Assembly: GCF_000424585.1 (NCBI RefSeq)
Contig: NZ_AUKE01000013.1
Location: 48,196-112,195, forward strand
Length of the DNA: 64,000 nucleotides
Direction of reading: 5' to 3'
From: Butyrivibrio sp. MC2013
GTDB lineage: Bacteria; Bacillota; Clostridia; Lachnospirales; Lachnospiraceae
In this document: in pieces, positions 44,600 to 53,498 of the stretch
Numbering within the stretch: position 1 is the first letter of the stretch
Layout: each line of letters starts with the position of its first letter
Made by a program: the position numbers and the translations under genes
Notes under the pieces: model-generated
The model's input: only the letters and a program-made list of their open reading frames with translations
What the model was told of the DNA's origin: nothing
The model's database searches: none

Positions 44600-44938
44600 T
44601 TGAAAATTACATATGCGAATAAAAAGGTTGAAAAGTATTTTACCGATTATTCGAAGATGAAGAAAAAGCTACCGTTTGAATGGGTACGTGCAATAAAGAA
44701 GCTTATGGATCAGCTAATTGCAGCAGATAATTTTGGGATATTTTTATCTCTGGGGTTGGGAAAGCCGGAACAGTTATCTGGATATAAGCAGATTACATAT
44801 TCTTTGCATGTATCTGCAAACGTACGGTTGATTATAGAATTAAACGCAACACAAGACACGGTTATAATTTGTGAAGAGATTGAAGTGGAAGGGGTGAGTG
44901 ATTATCATGGCGACAAAGATAACTGGTATATCCCGTGA
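44600..44938 (+). CDS. HigB/RelE-like toxin, diverged type
   Basis: This 112-residue protein starts at TTG after GGGGGATGG. It has the RelE-superfamily pattern: an N-terminal helix pair (KKVEKYFTDYSKMKKKLP), then GKPEQLSGYKQITYSLHVSA, a strand with VRLIIELN and a closing EVEGVSDYHGDKDNW. It is diverged from the two shorter HigB proteins in the window. Its stop overlaps the antitoxin start by about 30 bases, so the two are translated together. It would cleave mRNA on the ribosome when free of antitoxin. Confidence 0.8.
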   Translation: MKITYANKKVEKYFTDYSKMKKKLPFEWVRAIKKLMDQLIAADNFGIFLSLGLGKPEQLSGYKQITYSLHVSANVRLIIELNATQDTVIICEEIEVEGVSDYHGDKDNWYIP

Positions 44939-45995
44939 TTTGATTATTCATCCGGGAGAAACGATAAGCGATATTCTTGAAGAAAGAGGAATAACTCAGG
45001 CGGAGTTGGCTGCGAGAACTGGAGTGACCCCGGCATATGTTTGTAATGTTATAGCAGGAAAAAAAGATATTTCTGCTAAGTTTGCTTTTGCATTGGAATA
45101 TGCTCTGGGTGTATCGAAATCCTTTTGGATCAATTTGCAGGCAAATTATGATGCTGAGTTATTGGAAGCTAATGAGGCAGAAACAATCACTGAAGAAGAA
45201 AGGGTAGCAAGAAGCAGCTTAAAGGATATTGTGAAATATCTAAGAGAAATTGGAAAGATGCCAATTAGAGAATCTATGGATGATTCGATTCTTTCTCTAA
45301 GGAAGGCTCTTCAGATGAGTAATATAGCCAACCTTAAAGGGCTTGTTCCTGAAGGTGCTTTAAGAATGTCTTCAAAATTCAAGGTAGATCCGTATGTGAT
45401 GGGTGCATGGATTAGACTTTGTCAAATTGCTGGAGAAAAACGCAATGTTAGCACGAAGTTTGATGTTGAGAAGATTGATGAACTCGTGTTCAAAGCAAAG
45501 ACAGTCATGTGTAATGCAGGAGAATCCATACAAAAATCACTGACAGATTTGTTTGGGGAATATGGAATAGATTTTTCTGTTGTTAGAAACTTCCGTGGGG
45601 CTCCTGTTCAGGGATTTATATCGAAAAAAAACGATGGTACTTATCAAATGATTTTGACTATCAGAGGTTCCTATGCTGATATCTTTTGGTTTTCATTATT
45701 TCATGAATTAGGACATATTGTTAATGGCGATGTTAACAGTTCCATTAATTTTATTGATTATGATGAAAACGCTGATATTGAGATAGGAGCTGATGATTTT
45801 GCAAGCACAAGACTGATTGATTCAAATGCTTATGAGACATTTGTGAGACGTGCGGATTTTAGTCTTAGCGCGGTCAAATTGTTTGCTGAGAGTCAGCACA
45901 TCAGACCATATATAGTAATCGGGCGGCTTCAACGCGAGAAGCTGTTAGAATACAATCGCTATAGTTCTGAAAAAGTTCGATATAAGTGGGCTTAA
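44907..45995 (+). CDS. HigA-type antitoxin fused to ImmA/IrrE-like metallopeptidase
   Basis: I start at ATG 44907, preceded by AAGGGGTGAGTG. The 362-residue product has a HigA-like helix-turn-helix (about 15-80: IIHPGETISDILEERGITQ, AELAARTGVTPAYVCNVIAG) and a long middle region. The C-terminal zinc peptidase domain of the ImmA/IrrE family has HELGH at 266-270 and the distal acid in ADDFASTRLI. In other bacteria such peptidases cut repressors or antitoxins under stress. Here repressor and peptidase are one chain next to the toxin, so self-processing or target cleavage could release the toxin; that is inference. The gene opens the island. Confidence 0.9.
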   Translation: MATKITGISRDLIIHPGETISDILEERGITQAELAARTGVTPAYVCNVIAGKKDISAKFAFALEYALGVSKSFWINLQANYDAELLEANEAETITEEERVARSSLKDIVKYLREIGKMPIRESMDDSILSLRKALQMSNIANLKGLVPEGALRMSSKFKVDPYVMGAWIRLCQIAGEKRNVSTKFDVEKIDELVFKAKTVMCNAGESIQKSLTDLFGEYGIDFSVVRNFRGAPVQGFISKKNDGTYQMILTIRGSYADIFWFSLFHELGHIVNGDVNSSINFIDYDENADIEIGADDFASTRLIDSNAYETFVRRADFSLSAVKLFAESQHIRPYIVIGRLQREKLLEYNRYSSEKVRYKWA

Positions 45996-46028
45996 ATTTG
46001 TAGTGTATACTTGAATAATTATGAAAGG

Positions 46029-46061
46029 GCATCGACTAAGATATTAGCTGATGTCTTTTTT
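46029..46061 (+). terminator. Terminator after the HigA-peptidase gene
   Basis: CATCGACTAA pairs imperfectly with TTAGCTGATG and is followed by TCTTTTTTG. Confidence 0.55.
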
Positions 46062-46148
46062 GATACAAAAGAATTTTGAAGGGAGAGATTCCACTGGCAG
46101 GGAGAAAACCCTCATTCATGAGTACCAAACAAAAAGCGCTTACAATAA

Positions 46149-46294
46149 TTATACCGAAAAGAGAAATGAAAAATGATCAGAAAATGATAAATAGATTTCA
46201 ACTCAGCAAATAGTTATACCGAAAAATATGATTAGAGCCGGTACTAATACTGGAGATTTTATAAGTGTTCGGTATAATTCACACTTCGGTATAA
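46149..46294. repeat. Four copies of TTATACCGAA in two orientations
   Basis: TTATACCGAA at 46149-46158 and 46214-46223; its reverse complement TTCGGTATAA at 46268-46277 and 46285-46294. The layout, two forward then two reverse, is that of an operator or plasmid-type iteron cluster. No known protein site is recognised. Confidence 0.7.
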
Positions 46295-46534
46295 CGAAAA
46301 AGCGAAGACACATTCTAAAACATATTTGGCAATTTATATGATAGATCACTAATAGAAGTAAAAAGCGAATAAAACTTTTTGTACGGTTGCATGCTTGTAT
46401 CACTCGAAAGTGGCTCGCAAGAAATTAAGAGTTCTAATTGTGATTGTATACTTCCCAGTGATATAATTAAATGGTGTTTTATCAATGTTTATCATGTTTG
46501 TCGCTTACTTTGACAATGAGAAAACGGAGGACAT

Positions 46535-46747
46535 ATGGGAGTATCGTATAACAAGCTTTGGAAACTTTTGATTGATAAAGGAATTTCTAGAGCAGAATTA
46601 CGCAAGAGAATTGAGCTTGCTCCTAACACTTTGACAAAACTAAATAAAAATGAAGAAGTAGCTTTGACTGTTTTGGAAAGAGTCTGTAAAGAGTTACATT
46701 GTGACTTCGGAGATATTATCGAATATATAGAAGACCAGGAGGATTAA
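46535..46747 (+). CDS. Small XRE-family repressor
   Basis: This 70-residue protein is a single helix-turn-helix domain: KLWKLLIDKGISRAELRK, ELAPNTLTKLNKNE, VLERVCKELHCDFGDIIEYI. GGAGG is upstream. Such single-domain Cro/CI proteins commonly stand in front of restriction-modification and mobile-element genes in Firmicutes. Here a broken DNA methyltransferase begins two bases after its stop, so it was probably that system's controller. It may now control the SIR2-McrBC genes downstream. Confidence 0.85.
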   Translation: MGVSYNKLWKLLIDKGISRAELRKRIELAPNTLTKLNKNEEVALTVLERVCKELHCDFGDIIEYIEDQED

Positions 46748-46749
46748 TA

Positions 46750-47370
46750 ATGGCAGCAATCAATGACTTAATTGCTTAGGTTGCAGATGAAAGTCTGCGT
46801 GATAAATTGGAAAGAGAAGTCAATAAACTTGCCAAACAGAAAAAGTTTGGTTTGGTTTTTGAAAGTCATTTACCTGAAGTAACACCGCTTTATGATATGC
46901 CGATTAAGGTTGGCTGCAAGGTGATGCTTCGGGATAGAAGTGAAAATAAAACTATCTATATTGCATTAAAGATTAACGAAGAAACAGTTTTGTGCGGAAC
47001 AAATTCTGAAGAAGAATCAGTAGAAATATCTAAAAATGATCTTGTTAGAGTGGCAGAATTTGGGGAATCAATTTATCCATATTTAAAACCAATCGATTCT
47101 GTGTGCAATGCTCCTGATAGTGATTTGTGGCATACATTGATTGAAGCAGATAATTATCATGCGCTTCAGTTATTGGAATATTTATATGCTGGAAAGGTAG
47201 ATTGTATATATATTGATCCTCCTTATAATACAGGGGCAAGGGATTGGAAATATAATAATGATTATGTGGATGGCAATGATGTCTATAGACATAGTAAATG
47301 GCTTTCAATGATGGAGAGACGGCTTAGACTTGCAAAAAAGCTTTTAATCATCCAGCATGTGGGCGGATAA
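46750..47370 (+). pseudogene. Remnant of a type III-like adenine DNA methyltransferase (Mod)
   Basis: Reading from ATG 46750, the tenth codon is TAG (46777-46779), after which the same frame stays open to 47370. The 187 codons after the stop match the N-terminal part of a site-specific adenine methyltransferase: VNKLAKQKKFGLVFESHLPE, ADNYHALQLLEYLYAGKVDC and the catalytic IYIDPPYNTG (motif IV), followed by HSKWLSMMERRLRLAKKLL. The frame then breaks, and everything past motif IV, including target recognition and S-adenosylmethionine motif I, is gone. No cognate restriction subunit is left. The SIR2 gene starts 35 bases on, so an insertion or deletion joined the two. Confidence 0.85.
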
Positions 47371-47404
47371 TAGATAATAAAAAGCAACATATGAGGAGAA
47401 AGGT

Positions 47405-50400
47405 ATGTTTTTGAGTGGTATAGAGTACCCAAATCAGATATTGGATGCGATAAAGAGTGGTTCCTTAGTTGTTTTTGCTGGTGCAGGAGCGTCAATGGGT
47501 GCACCTACAAACCTGCCCAGTTTTGAGCAATTATGTAATCTGATTGCTGAAGGTACTTCATTTGAAAGAAATGGAGAAGCGTGCGAAGTTTTTCTTGGGA
47601 CATTAAAGGCAAAAGATATACCGGTTAACGAAACAGCGGCAAAGATACTGTCTGATTCCTGTAAGACGCACAATGCCGAACATAAAGCAATAGTAAACCT
47701 ATTCCTCAATCCGCAGGATATAAAGATTGTTACGACAAACTATGATCAGATGTTTGAGCAGGTTACAAGCGGTTTCAATATTCCTGTGTATGATTCGCCC
47801 GCTTTGCCTCTCGGGAGTGATTTTGCAGGGATTGTACATATTCATGGTAATGTAAATTGCTCTCGCTATATGGTAGTAACTGATGAGGATTTTGGAAAGG
47901 CTTACCTTACAGACGGGTACGCGTCCAGATTTTTGACACAGTTGTTAGATTCGTACACGGTCATTTTCATTGGATACAGCTATAATGATACTATCGTGAA
48001 GTATCTTACGCGAGCTATGGCGCGCGAACATAAGCAGAACAGATATGTATTAACTGATAATAATGCTCAAAGTTGGAGCAATTTGGGCATACAACCGATT
48101 ATGTTTCCGAAAAATGCTTTTTCCAAAATGGTAGAGAGTCTAGAAAAACTCGGTGAAAGAGCAAAGAGAAGTTTGCTTGAATGGAAGGCGTATTTAAATG
48201 AAATTGCCAAGAATCCTCCGCGAGATCAAACAGTCGGAAGTGAGGTTGAGTATTGTTTAGAAAGTACTGAACGAGCTCAGATTTTGGCTAATTGTATAGA
48301 AGGAAATACGTTTTGGATAGATTATTTGGATAAGCAGAGTGTATTTGATAATCTATTTAGTAATCATAGTAATATTATTAATAGCAATTTTGATTTGATT
48401 TGGGCGGATTGGTTATGTAATAAAGTCGTTGGGAAAGAAGATGTTCTTTTCTTTAAATTGTTATTTAAGCATTCGAATGTCGTTTCTGCAAAACTTGCAG
48501 AGAAGATTCTTTGGCGTTTGGAAGAAAACTCATTTCCAATCGACAACATAGGCGAGTACATAGTATTATGCGAAAAATTCTTTCAATCTCCGCATCAAGT
48601 GTATCGTTTGATTGAAAGGTGCTATGAAAATGAACAGCTGCATTTAAGTGAATTACTTTATAAAAAATATTGGGGAATAGAAATTACGCCGGTAAGAAAA
48701 TACTGGCTTAATGAAGATGTTGTGTATTCACATAAATTCTGGGGGGAAACCTGGGTTACAAGAGAGTCGTGGAAACAATGTCAGTGGGGAACTAATAAAG
48801 ACTATTCCAAGGAGCTTTTGTCATTTTTTAAGGCTAAACTAGATGAACTCTTTTTTAAATATAAGTGTATTAGTTCATCAGCTGATGCTGTGGAGCCTTG
48901 GGACCTATACATGCATGTAATCGAAGATAGGGAGGAAAATTATCACGAAGAGATGGTTGATTGTTTGGTGGAACAGATGCAAGAACTATGTCAAACAGTC
49001 GAAAGTTTTGATGCTGATTTCCTTCGCGGATATATTATAGAAGGTCTACAGTCTCAATCTATTTTTTCCCGAAAGATATTCCTTAAACTATTACGTGAAA
49101 CTAATGTATTTACAGCAGATGAAAGTTTTGATCTGTTTGAAAAAGGAGATTATTTCAATTTTAAAGTTGGAAAAGAACAGGTATTTTTGTTGATAAAAAA
49201 AGTCTTTGTTGATTTATCTGAAGAAAGGAAAGATCAGATAGTAGACCATATTGAAAGAATAACGCCCCGAGAAGATGACAATGAGTATGAAAAATACAAC
49301 TGGTGCGTATGGATAGAATCATTCTGCCCAGCTAATACCCGTATTAGCACTATGAAAAAGGATATTCTTAGCCGTCATAATTATGAACCAGAACCACATC
49401 CAGAATTGGATATGTATATGTCTTCTTGTTCATGGGGATCAGATAGAAGTCCGTATAGCGCAGAAGAGTTGAAGGCTTTTGGCTTCGAAAGGGCTTATGA
49501 AACAGTTCTTGAATATAAAGACGACAATTTGGTAGAAGTGAATAGATATGGCTTACTGGAAGCTTTTTCAAAAGTTATAAGAGATGATTATTCCTGGGCG
49601 TTTCAGATTTCTTCGTTGTTGAACAATAGTGATGCTGACAAAGATCTATGGGAGTGTTGTTTTAGAGGGTTCCAATCCGAGTCTTTTACTGTCATTGAAA
49701 GCATTGAGTTGATTGAAGCATTGATACAAGGAAAGAATTCCGCTATGTATTCTTCTGAAATAGCTATGCTAATTTGGAAAACAGTACAACGCGAATCGTT
49801 CAAAAAAGAATACCAAAAATATGAAGGGCAGATGTTTGGGCAAATTGAAAAAGTATGGAGCACACGTACTGATGAGGAGGTTGAGTGTCAGCGAGTTATT
49901 GAATATACGCTTAATTCTACAGTTGGAATACTTCTTCAATCATTAATTTATCTCATTTCATACAATGAGAATAATGAATTAAAAAAGGAGTATAAGGCTT
50001 TTTTGGAAAACGCATTATTGATTACTGGTTGGGAACGCAAAATAATAATCTGTGTTATTGCAGGTCATTTTAATTTCTTATTCTATAGAGATAAATCTTG
50101 GGTAGTCAAATACTGCGAACCAATGTTAAGAGGAAAGGACGAACAAGATTTTGCACCTGCATGGGAAGGAATTGTATGGTTTTCTCGCAGTCTTAACCGT
50201 GATGTCGCAGATGCAATGTCAAAGATATATTATGAAGCAGTTACTCATATTTCTTTGTTGACGGGAGAAGTGCGGAAAGGACTATTGGAACTCTACTTAA
50301 CTTTGCTAATATATGTTATTTCAAATCCTATATCTAAATATGTTCCAAGGTTCTATAAGTACGCCTCGCTTGAGGACAGGGTAGAGTTTTTGAAGGACAT

Positions 50401-50830
50401 TGAGCATCGTCTTTGGAATATGGAAGACAGTATGCAAAAACAATGGTGGGATTCCTGGTTAAAACGATTTTTTGTTAATTTGAAAGAGAATAATAAACCT
50501 GAAAAGCCTGCCGATAGTGAACTAATAGTCCTTCTGCAGTGTGTTGTGAAGATGAAATCCATTTTTCCAGAAGCGGTTGATATTATGACAAAAGGCTATC
50601 TTCCACCAAATGTCGATGACATGATCTTTTATGAAATGAAGGAGAATGGGAATGCTTCCCTGTATCCTCAAAGTACAGCCAAATTGCTTATATCGCTTTT
50701 GAATGCTGGAAACTCATTTAATCGCTCTGTTTTTTCTATACGCGATGTAGTCAAAGATTTAGTAGGATTATCACCAAAAGAACAAGAGGGTTTGGATGAA
50801 GCTTTGCTAAAACAAAACATTCAAGTATAA
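47405..50830 (+). CDS. Long SIR2-family protein, probable anti-phage NADase
   Basis: This 1141-residue protein starts after AGGAGAAAGG. The SIR2_2-type domain (about 1-260) has VVFAGAGASMGAPTNLPSF (GAGAS at 26-30), TTNYDQMFEQV (TNYD at 111-114), HIHGN with likely catalytic His147, and FIGYSYND at 188-195. The remaining 850 residues are helical and repeat-like and resemble the long C-terminal parts (DUF4020 type) of defence-associated sirtuins. Those proteins degrade NAD+ after sensing a phage component and stop the infected cell. The C-terminal part would be the sensor. It lies between a broken methyltransferase and McrBC genes on the same strand. Family placement is from motif reading. Confidence 0.85.
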   Translation: MFLSGIEYPNQILDAIKSGSLVVFAGAGASMGAPTNLPSFEQLCNLIAEGTSFERNGEACEVFLGTLKAKDIPVNETAAKILSDSCKTHNAEHKAIVNLFLNPQDIKIVTTNYDQMFEQVTSGFNIPVYDSPALPLGSDFAGIVHIHGNVNCSRYMVVTDEDFGKAYLTDGYASRFLTQLLDSYTVIFIGYSYNDTIVKYLTRAMAREHKQNRYVLTDNNAQSWSNLGIQPIMFPKNAFSKMVESLEKLGERAKRSLLEWKAYLNEIAKNPPRDQTVGSEVEYCLESTERAQILANCIEGNTFWIDYLDKQSVFDNLFSNHSNIINSNFDLIWADWLCNKVVGKEDVLFFKLLFKHSNVVSAKLAEKILWRLEENSFPIDNIGEYIVLCEKFFQSPHQVYRLIERCYENEQLHLSELLYKKYWGIEITPVRKYWLNEDVVYSHKFWGETWVTRESWKQCQWGTNKDYSKELLSFFKAKLDELFFKYKCISSSADAVEPWDLYMHVIEDREENYHEEMVDCLVEQMQELCQTVESFDADFLRGYIIEGLQSQSIFSRKIFLKLLRETNVFTADESFDLFEKGDYFNFKVGKEQVFLLIKKVFVDLSEERKDQIVDHIERITPREDDNEYEKYNWCVWIESFCPANTRISTMKKDILSRHNYEPEPHPELDMYMSSCSWGSDRSPYSAEELKAFGFERAYETVLEYKDDNLVEVNRYGLLEAFSKVIRDDYSWAFQISSLLNNSDADKDLWECCFRGFQSESFTVIESIELIEALIQGKNSAMYSSEIAMLIWKTVQRESFKKEYQKYEGQMFGQIEKVWSTRTDEEVECQRVIEYTLNSTVGILLQSLIYLISYNENNELKKEYKAFLENALLITGWERKIIICVIAGHFNFLFYRDKSWVVKYCEPMLRGKDEQDFAPAWEGIVWFSRSLNRDVADAMSKIYYEAVTHISLLTGEVRKGLLELYLTLLIYVISNPISKYVPRFYKYASLEDRVEFLKDIEHRLWNMEDSMQKQWWDSWLKRFFVNLKENNKPEKPADSELIVLLQCVVKMKSIFPEAVDIMTKGYLPPNVDDMIFYEMKENGNASLYPQSTAKLLISLLNAGNSFNRSVFSIRDVVKDLVGLSPKEQEGLDEALLKQNIQV

Positions 50831-50925
50831 CGAGCTAAAGAATAAGGGATTTACAAACGTTAAGCTGAAAAGGACTAATGATGAAATAGAAGAACTAACG
50901 CACATAAATATGAGGAGAATAAGTT

Positions 50926-53490
50926 ATGTCTTTAGAGAATGGTAAACCAAGGGATATAGATTATAATGGGGTACTCAGTTATTTTGAAAAGAATCAGGAA
51001 GTTCCATATTTCAATCCTGACAAACCTGGAATTAGCAAGGCAGCTAGAGAACAAATGCTTGCAGTAAAAGAAGGCGGGGAAAAAGCTGTTGCTGAAATGG
51101 AAAAGATGGCAAAAGCTTGCATGGCTGAATATAACTTGGATAAATGTTTGCCCATAGCTTGGTTGGACAGTTCTAATACTAAGACGAGAAAATATCTTGT
51201 AGCTCAGATGAAATATAGTAATTACTCGGAAGACCCAACCAGCTTATCCATTTTCGTAGAAAAAGACGGAAATCAGTTCCCTAGATATAGAATTAGTTTG
51301 GATATAAAAAATGATGGTGCCAGCAAGGAAACAATGGAAAGATTTCATTCTTTTTTAGACTTACCCATTGATAAGAGTTCTGGGCTCGTATGTGTGCATG
51401 GCAGAAATGCTTGGGGAAATCCTGAAGTCATAGATAATGATCAGAGTGAAATTCGGGATAGGATAAGTAAAAGAGAACTAAGAAAAGTACAGCTTTGTAA
51501 ATATATCCAACGGGCTGATGATGAGTCGAATGAATACTATCATGATGAACTGATTAAAGCTGTGGGAGAACTTATACCTTTTTATGAGCATGTTCTAGGA
51601 ATTGAAAAACCTGTCTATTGGCCATCTAAAGAAGAGTATGATCCTGGAATTACTATTGAAGATTGGATTGACATACTAAATAAACCAGATTGTACTACTG
51701 ATTCAATCCTTCAATTACTAAGTGCCATGGTTGATATTGGCGGGGAAGCGACATGTACAAAACTTGCTGAGATATATGGCGGAAATCACAATACTTACAA
51801 CGGAGCTGGGCAGGATTTAGGAAGACGTGTTCATAATAATTATGGGATTCCGCTATGCAAAGATGGAAATGATGAAAGATTATTTCCGATTTCATTTGTA
51901 GGAAGGTATGTAAATGAAAATGGGAATAAGAGATATTCCTGGAAATTACGCGATGAATTATCAAAGGCGCTAAAAACCATAGATTTACCAGACCCTAAAA
52001 GGGGAAAAGAAAAAAGTATGAATACATTTGGACTTAATACGATCCTATACGGACCTCCTGGAACAGGTAAAACTTATAACACTGTTAAATACGCTGTTGC
52101 AATTTGTGATGAAGTTCCAATAGATAGCATTGTTGATTATGCTGAAGCTTTAAGGAGATTTAATGAGCTTAAGAGGGAAGGACGTATAGCATTTACGACA
52201 TTCCATCAATCATATGGTTACGAAGAATTCATAGAAGGTATTAAACCAATAATGGTTTCTGATGCGAGCTCAAGCGAAAAAAAGGATGTTAGTTATGACA
52301 TTATACCTGGTGCGTTTAAGGAGTTTTGCGACAATGCTAAGAAAAAGGTAATTGATACGAAATCATTTACCATTGAAGAAGGAGCTGTTGTTTGGAAGGC
52401 AACTGTACTAGATGAAGTCCGTCAGGATTGTTTTGATAACAATCGTGTAAGAATCGATTGGAAGATTAACTCTGCTGGTGCGTCTGGGTTTGTAAATGAT
52501 ATTACTAGGGGGGATATTATAATTACCACAGACAGGAATCGAAGACGTATAAATGGTATAGCTATAGTAACTTCTGATGAGGCGTATGAACTGGATGGAA
52601 CCGAGCATAATGTGACTACAAGAGATGTTAAGTGGCTCGCCAAAAATATTGATGTGGATATTACTGATATTAATTCTGGAAAAATGCTTCATAGAATGAC
52701 AGTGGCGAGAGTACCTTTTATGTCTACTGATGATATTGTTGCGCTCGCTGTAAAAGAAAGTGGTGGCTTCGAGGATACAACAATAGAAGAAAATACCAAA
52801 CCATATGTGTTTATTATTGATGAAATTAACAGGGGTAATATTTCTAAGATCTTTGGAGAACTCATAACACTGATTGAGGAATCTAAGAGAGCTGGTGCAG
52901 AGGAGGCAATGACTGCAAAACTCCCATACTCGGGAGAACTCTTTAGTGTGCCAAAGAATGTATATATTCTTGGAACCATGAATACAGCTGACAGGTCAAT
53001 AGCATTGATGGATACTGCGCTAAGACGAAGATTTGATTTTGAGGAAAGAATGCCGGATGCAAATGTCCTCGAAGGCATAACTGTAACGCATGATGGAGTA
53101 AGTGTAGATATTGCGGAGATGCTGCGAACAATAAATCAGCGAATTGAGTATTTATATGACAGAGAGCATACAATCGGTCATGCATTTTTCATTAAACTAA
53201 GGAAAAAACCAACGCTGAAAGTTTTGGCAGAGATATTTAGAAATAATGTAGTGCCGCTTTTACAAGAATACTTCTATGAAGATTATGAGAAGATTCAGAT
53301 GGTGCTTGGTGATAATGGCAAGTCATCTTCTGATTATCAATTCATCAAAGATGAAAAATTTGAAGCGCGAGATATTTTCGTAGGAAATATCAATTATGAC
53401 AACCTGGACATAATTGAAAAGAAGTTCAAGATTCAGAGCAGTGCTTTCGATAAAATTCAAAGCTATAAAGAAATCGGTAGAAATATTTAG
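50926..53490 (+). CDS. mcrB: McrB-like AAA+ GTPase subunit with extended N-terminus and inserted domain
   Basis: This 854-residue protein starts after GAGGAGAAT. Residues 1-200 resemble an MrcB/DUF3578-like DNA-reading domain (PIAWLDSSNTKTRKYLVAQM, DLPIDKSSGLVCVHGRNAW). About 240-365 form a second domain (IGGEATCTKLAEIYGGN, RLFPISFVGRYVNENGNK). The motor has Walker A GPPGTGKT at 376-383, TFHQSYGYEEFIEGIKP, Walker B FIIDEINRG at 629-637, and the McrB motif MNTADRSIALMDTALRRRF (NTAD at 686-689). Between Walker A and B, about 484-600, lies an extra beta-rich domain. With McrC it would cut DNA carrying modified bases. Confidence 0.93.
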   Translation: MSLENGKPRDIDYNGVLSYFEKNQEVPYFNPDKPGISKAAREQMLAVKEGGEKAVAEMEKMAKACMAEYNLDKCLPIAWLDSSNTKTRKYLVAQMKYSNYSEDPTSLSIFVEKDGNQFPRYRISLDIKNDGASKETMERFHSFLDLPIDKSSGLVCVHGRNAWGNPEVIDNDQSEIRDRISKRELRKVQLCKYIQRADDESNEYYHDELIKAVGELIPFYEHVLGIEKPVYWPSKEEYDPGITIEDWIDILNKPDCTTDSILQLLSAMVDIGGEATCTKLAEIYGGNHNTYNGAGQDLGRRVHNNYGIPLCKDGNDERLFPISFVGRYVNENGNKRYSWKLRDELSKALKTIDLPDPKRGKEKSMNTFGLNTILYGPPGTGKTYNTVKYAVAICDEVPIDSIVDYAEALRRFNELKREGRIAFTTFHQSYGYEEFIEGIKPIMVSDASSSEKKDVSYDIIPGAFKEFCDNAKKKVIDTKSFTIEEGAVVWKATVLDEVRQDCFDNNRVRIDWKINSAGASGFVNDITRGDIIITTDRNRRRINGIAIVTSDEAYELDGTEHNVTTRDVKWLAKNIDVDITDINSGKMLHRMTVARVPFMSTDDIVALAVKESGGFEDTTIEENTKPYVFIIDEINRGNISKIFGELITLIEESKRAGAEEAMTAKLPYSGELFSVPKNVYILGTMNTADRSIALMDTALRRRFDFEERMPDANVLEGITVTHDGVSVDIAEMLRTINQRIEYLYDREHTIGHAFFIKLRKKPTLKVLAEIFRNNVVPLLQEYFYEDYEKIQMVLGDNGKSSSDYQFIKDEKFEARDIFVGNINYDNLDIIEKKFKIQSSAFDKIQSYKEIGRNI

Positions 53491-53498
53491 GAGAAGAC

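Larger units (their letters stand above)
45996..46534. other. Gene-free A+T-rich region with repeated motif
   Basis: Apart from a terminator at 46029-46061, no gene is supported. A 31-codon open frame at about 46118 is not convincing. The striking content is four exact copies of TTATACCGAA. A TATAAT at 46462-46467, with TTGTGA 18 bases upstream, may drive the XRE gene. Confidence 0.5.

Noticed and set aside
46060..46210. 31-codon frame starting near 46118
   Set aside because: No ribosome site or known family, and it overlaps the TTATACCGAA motif; more likely regulatory DNA.
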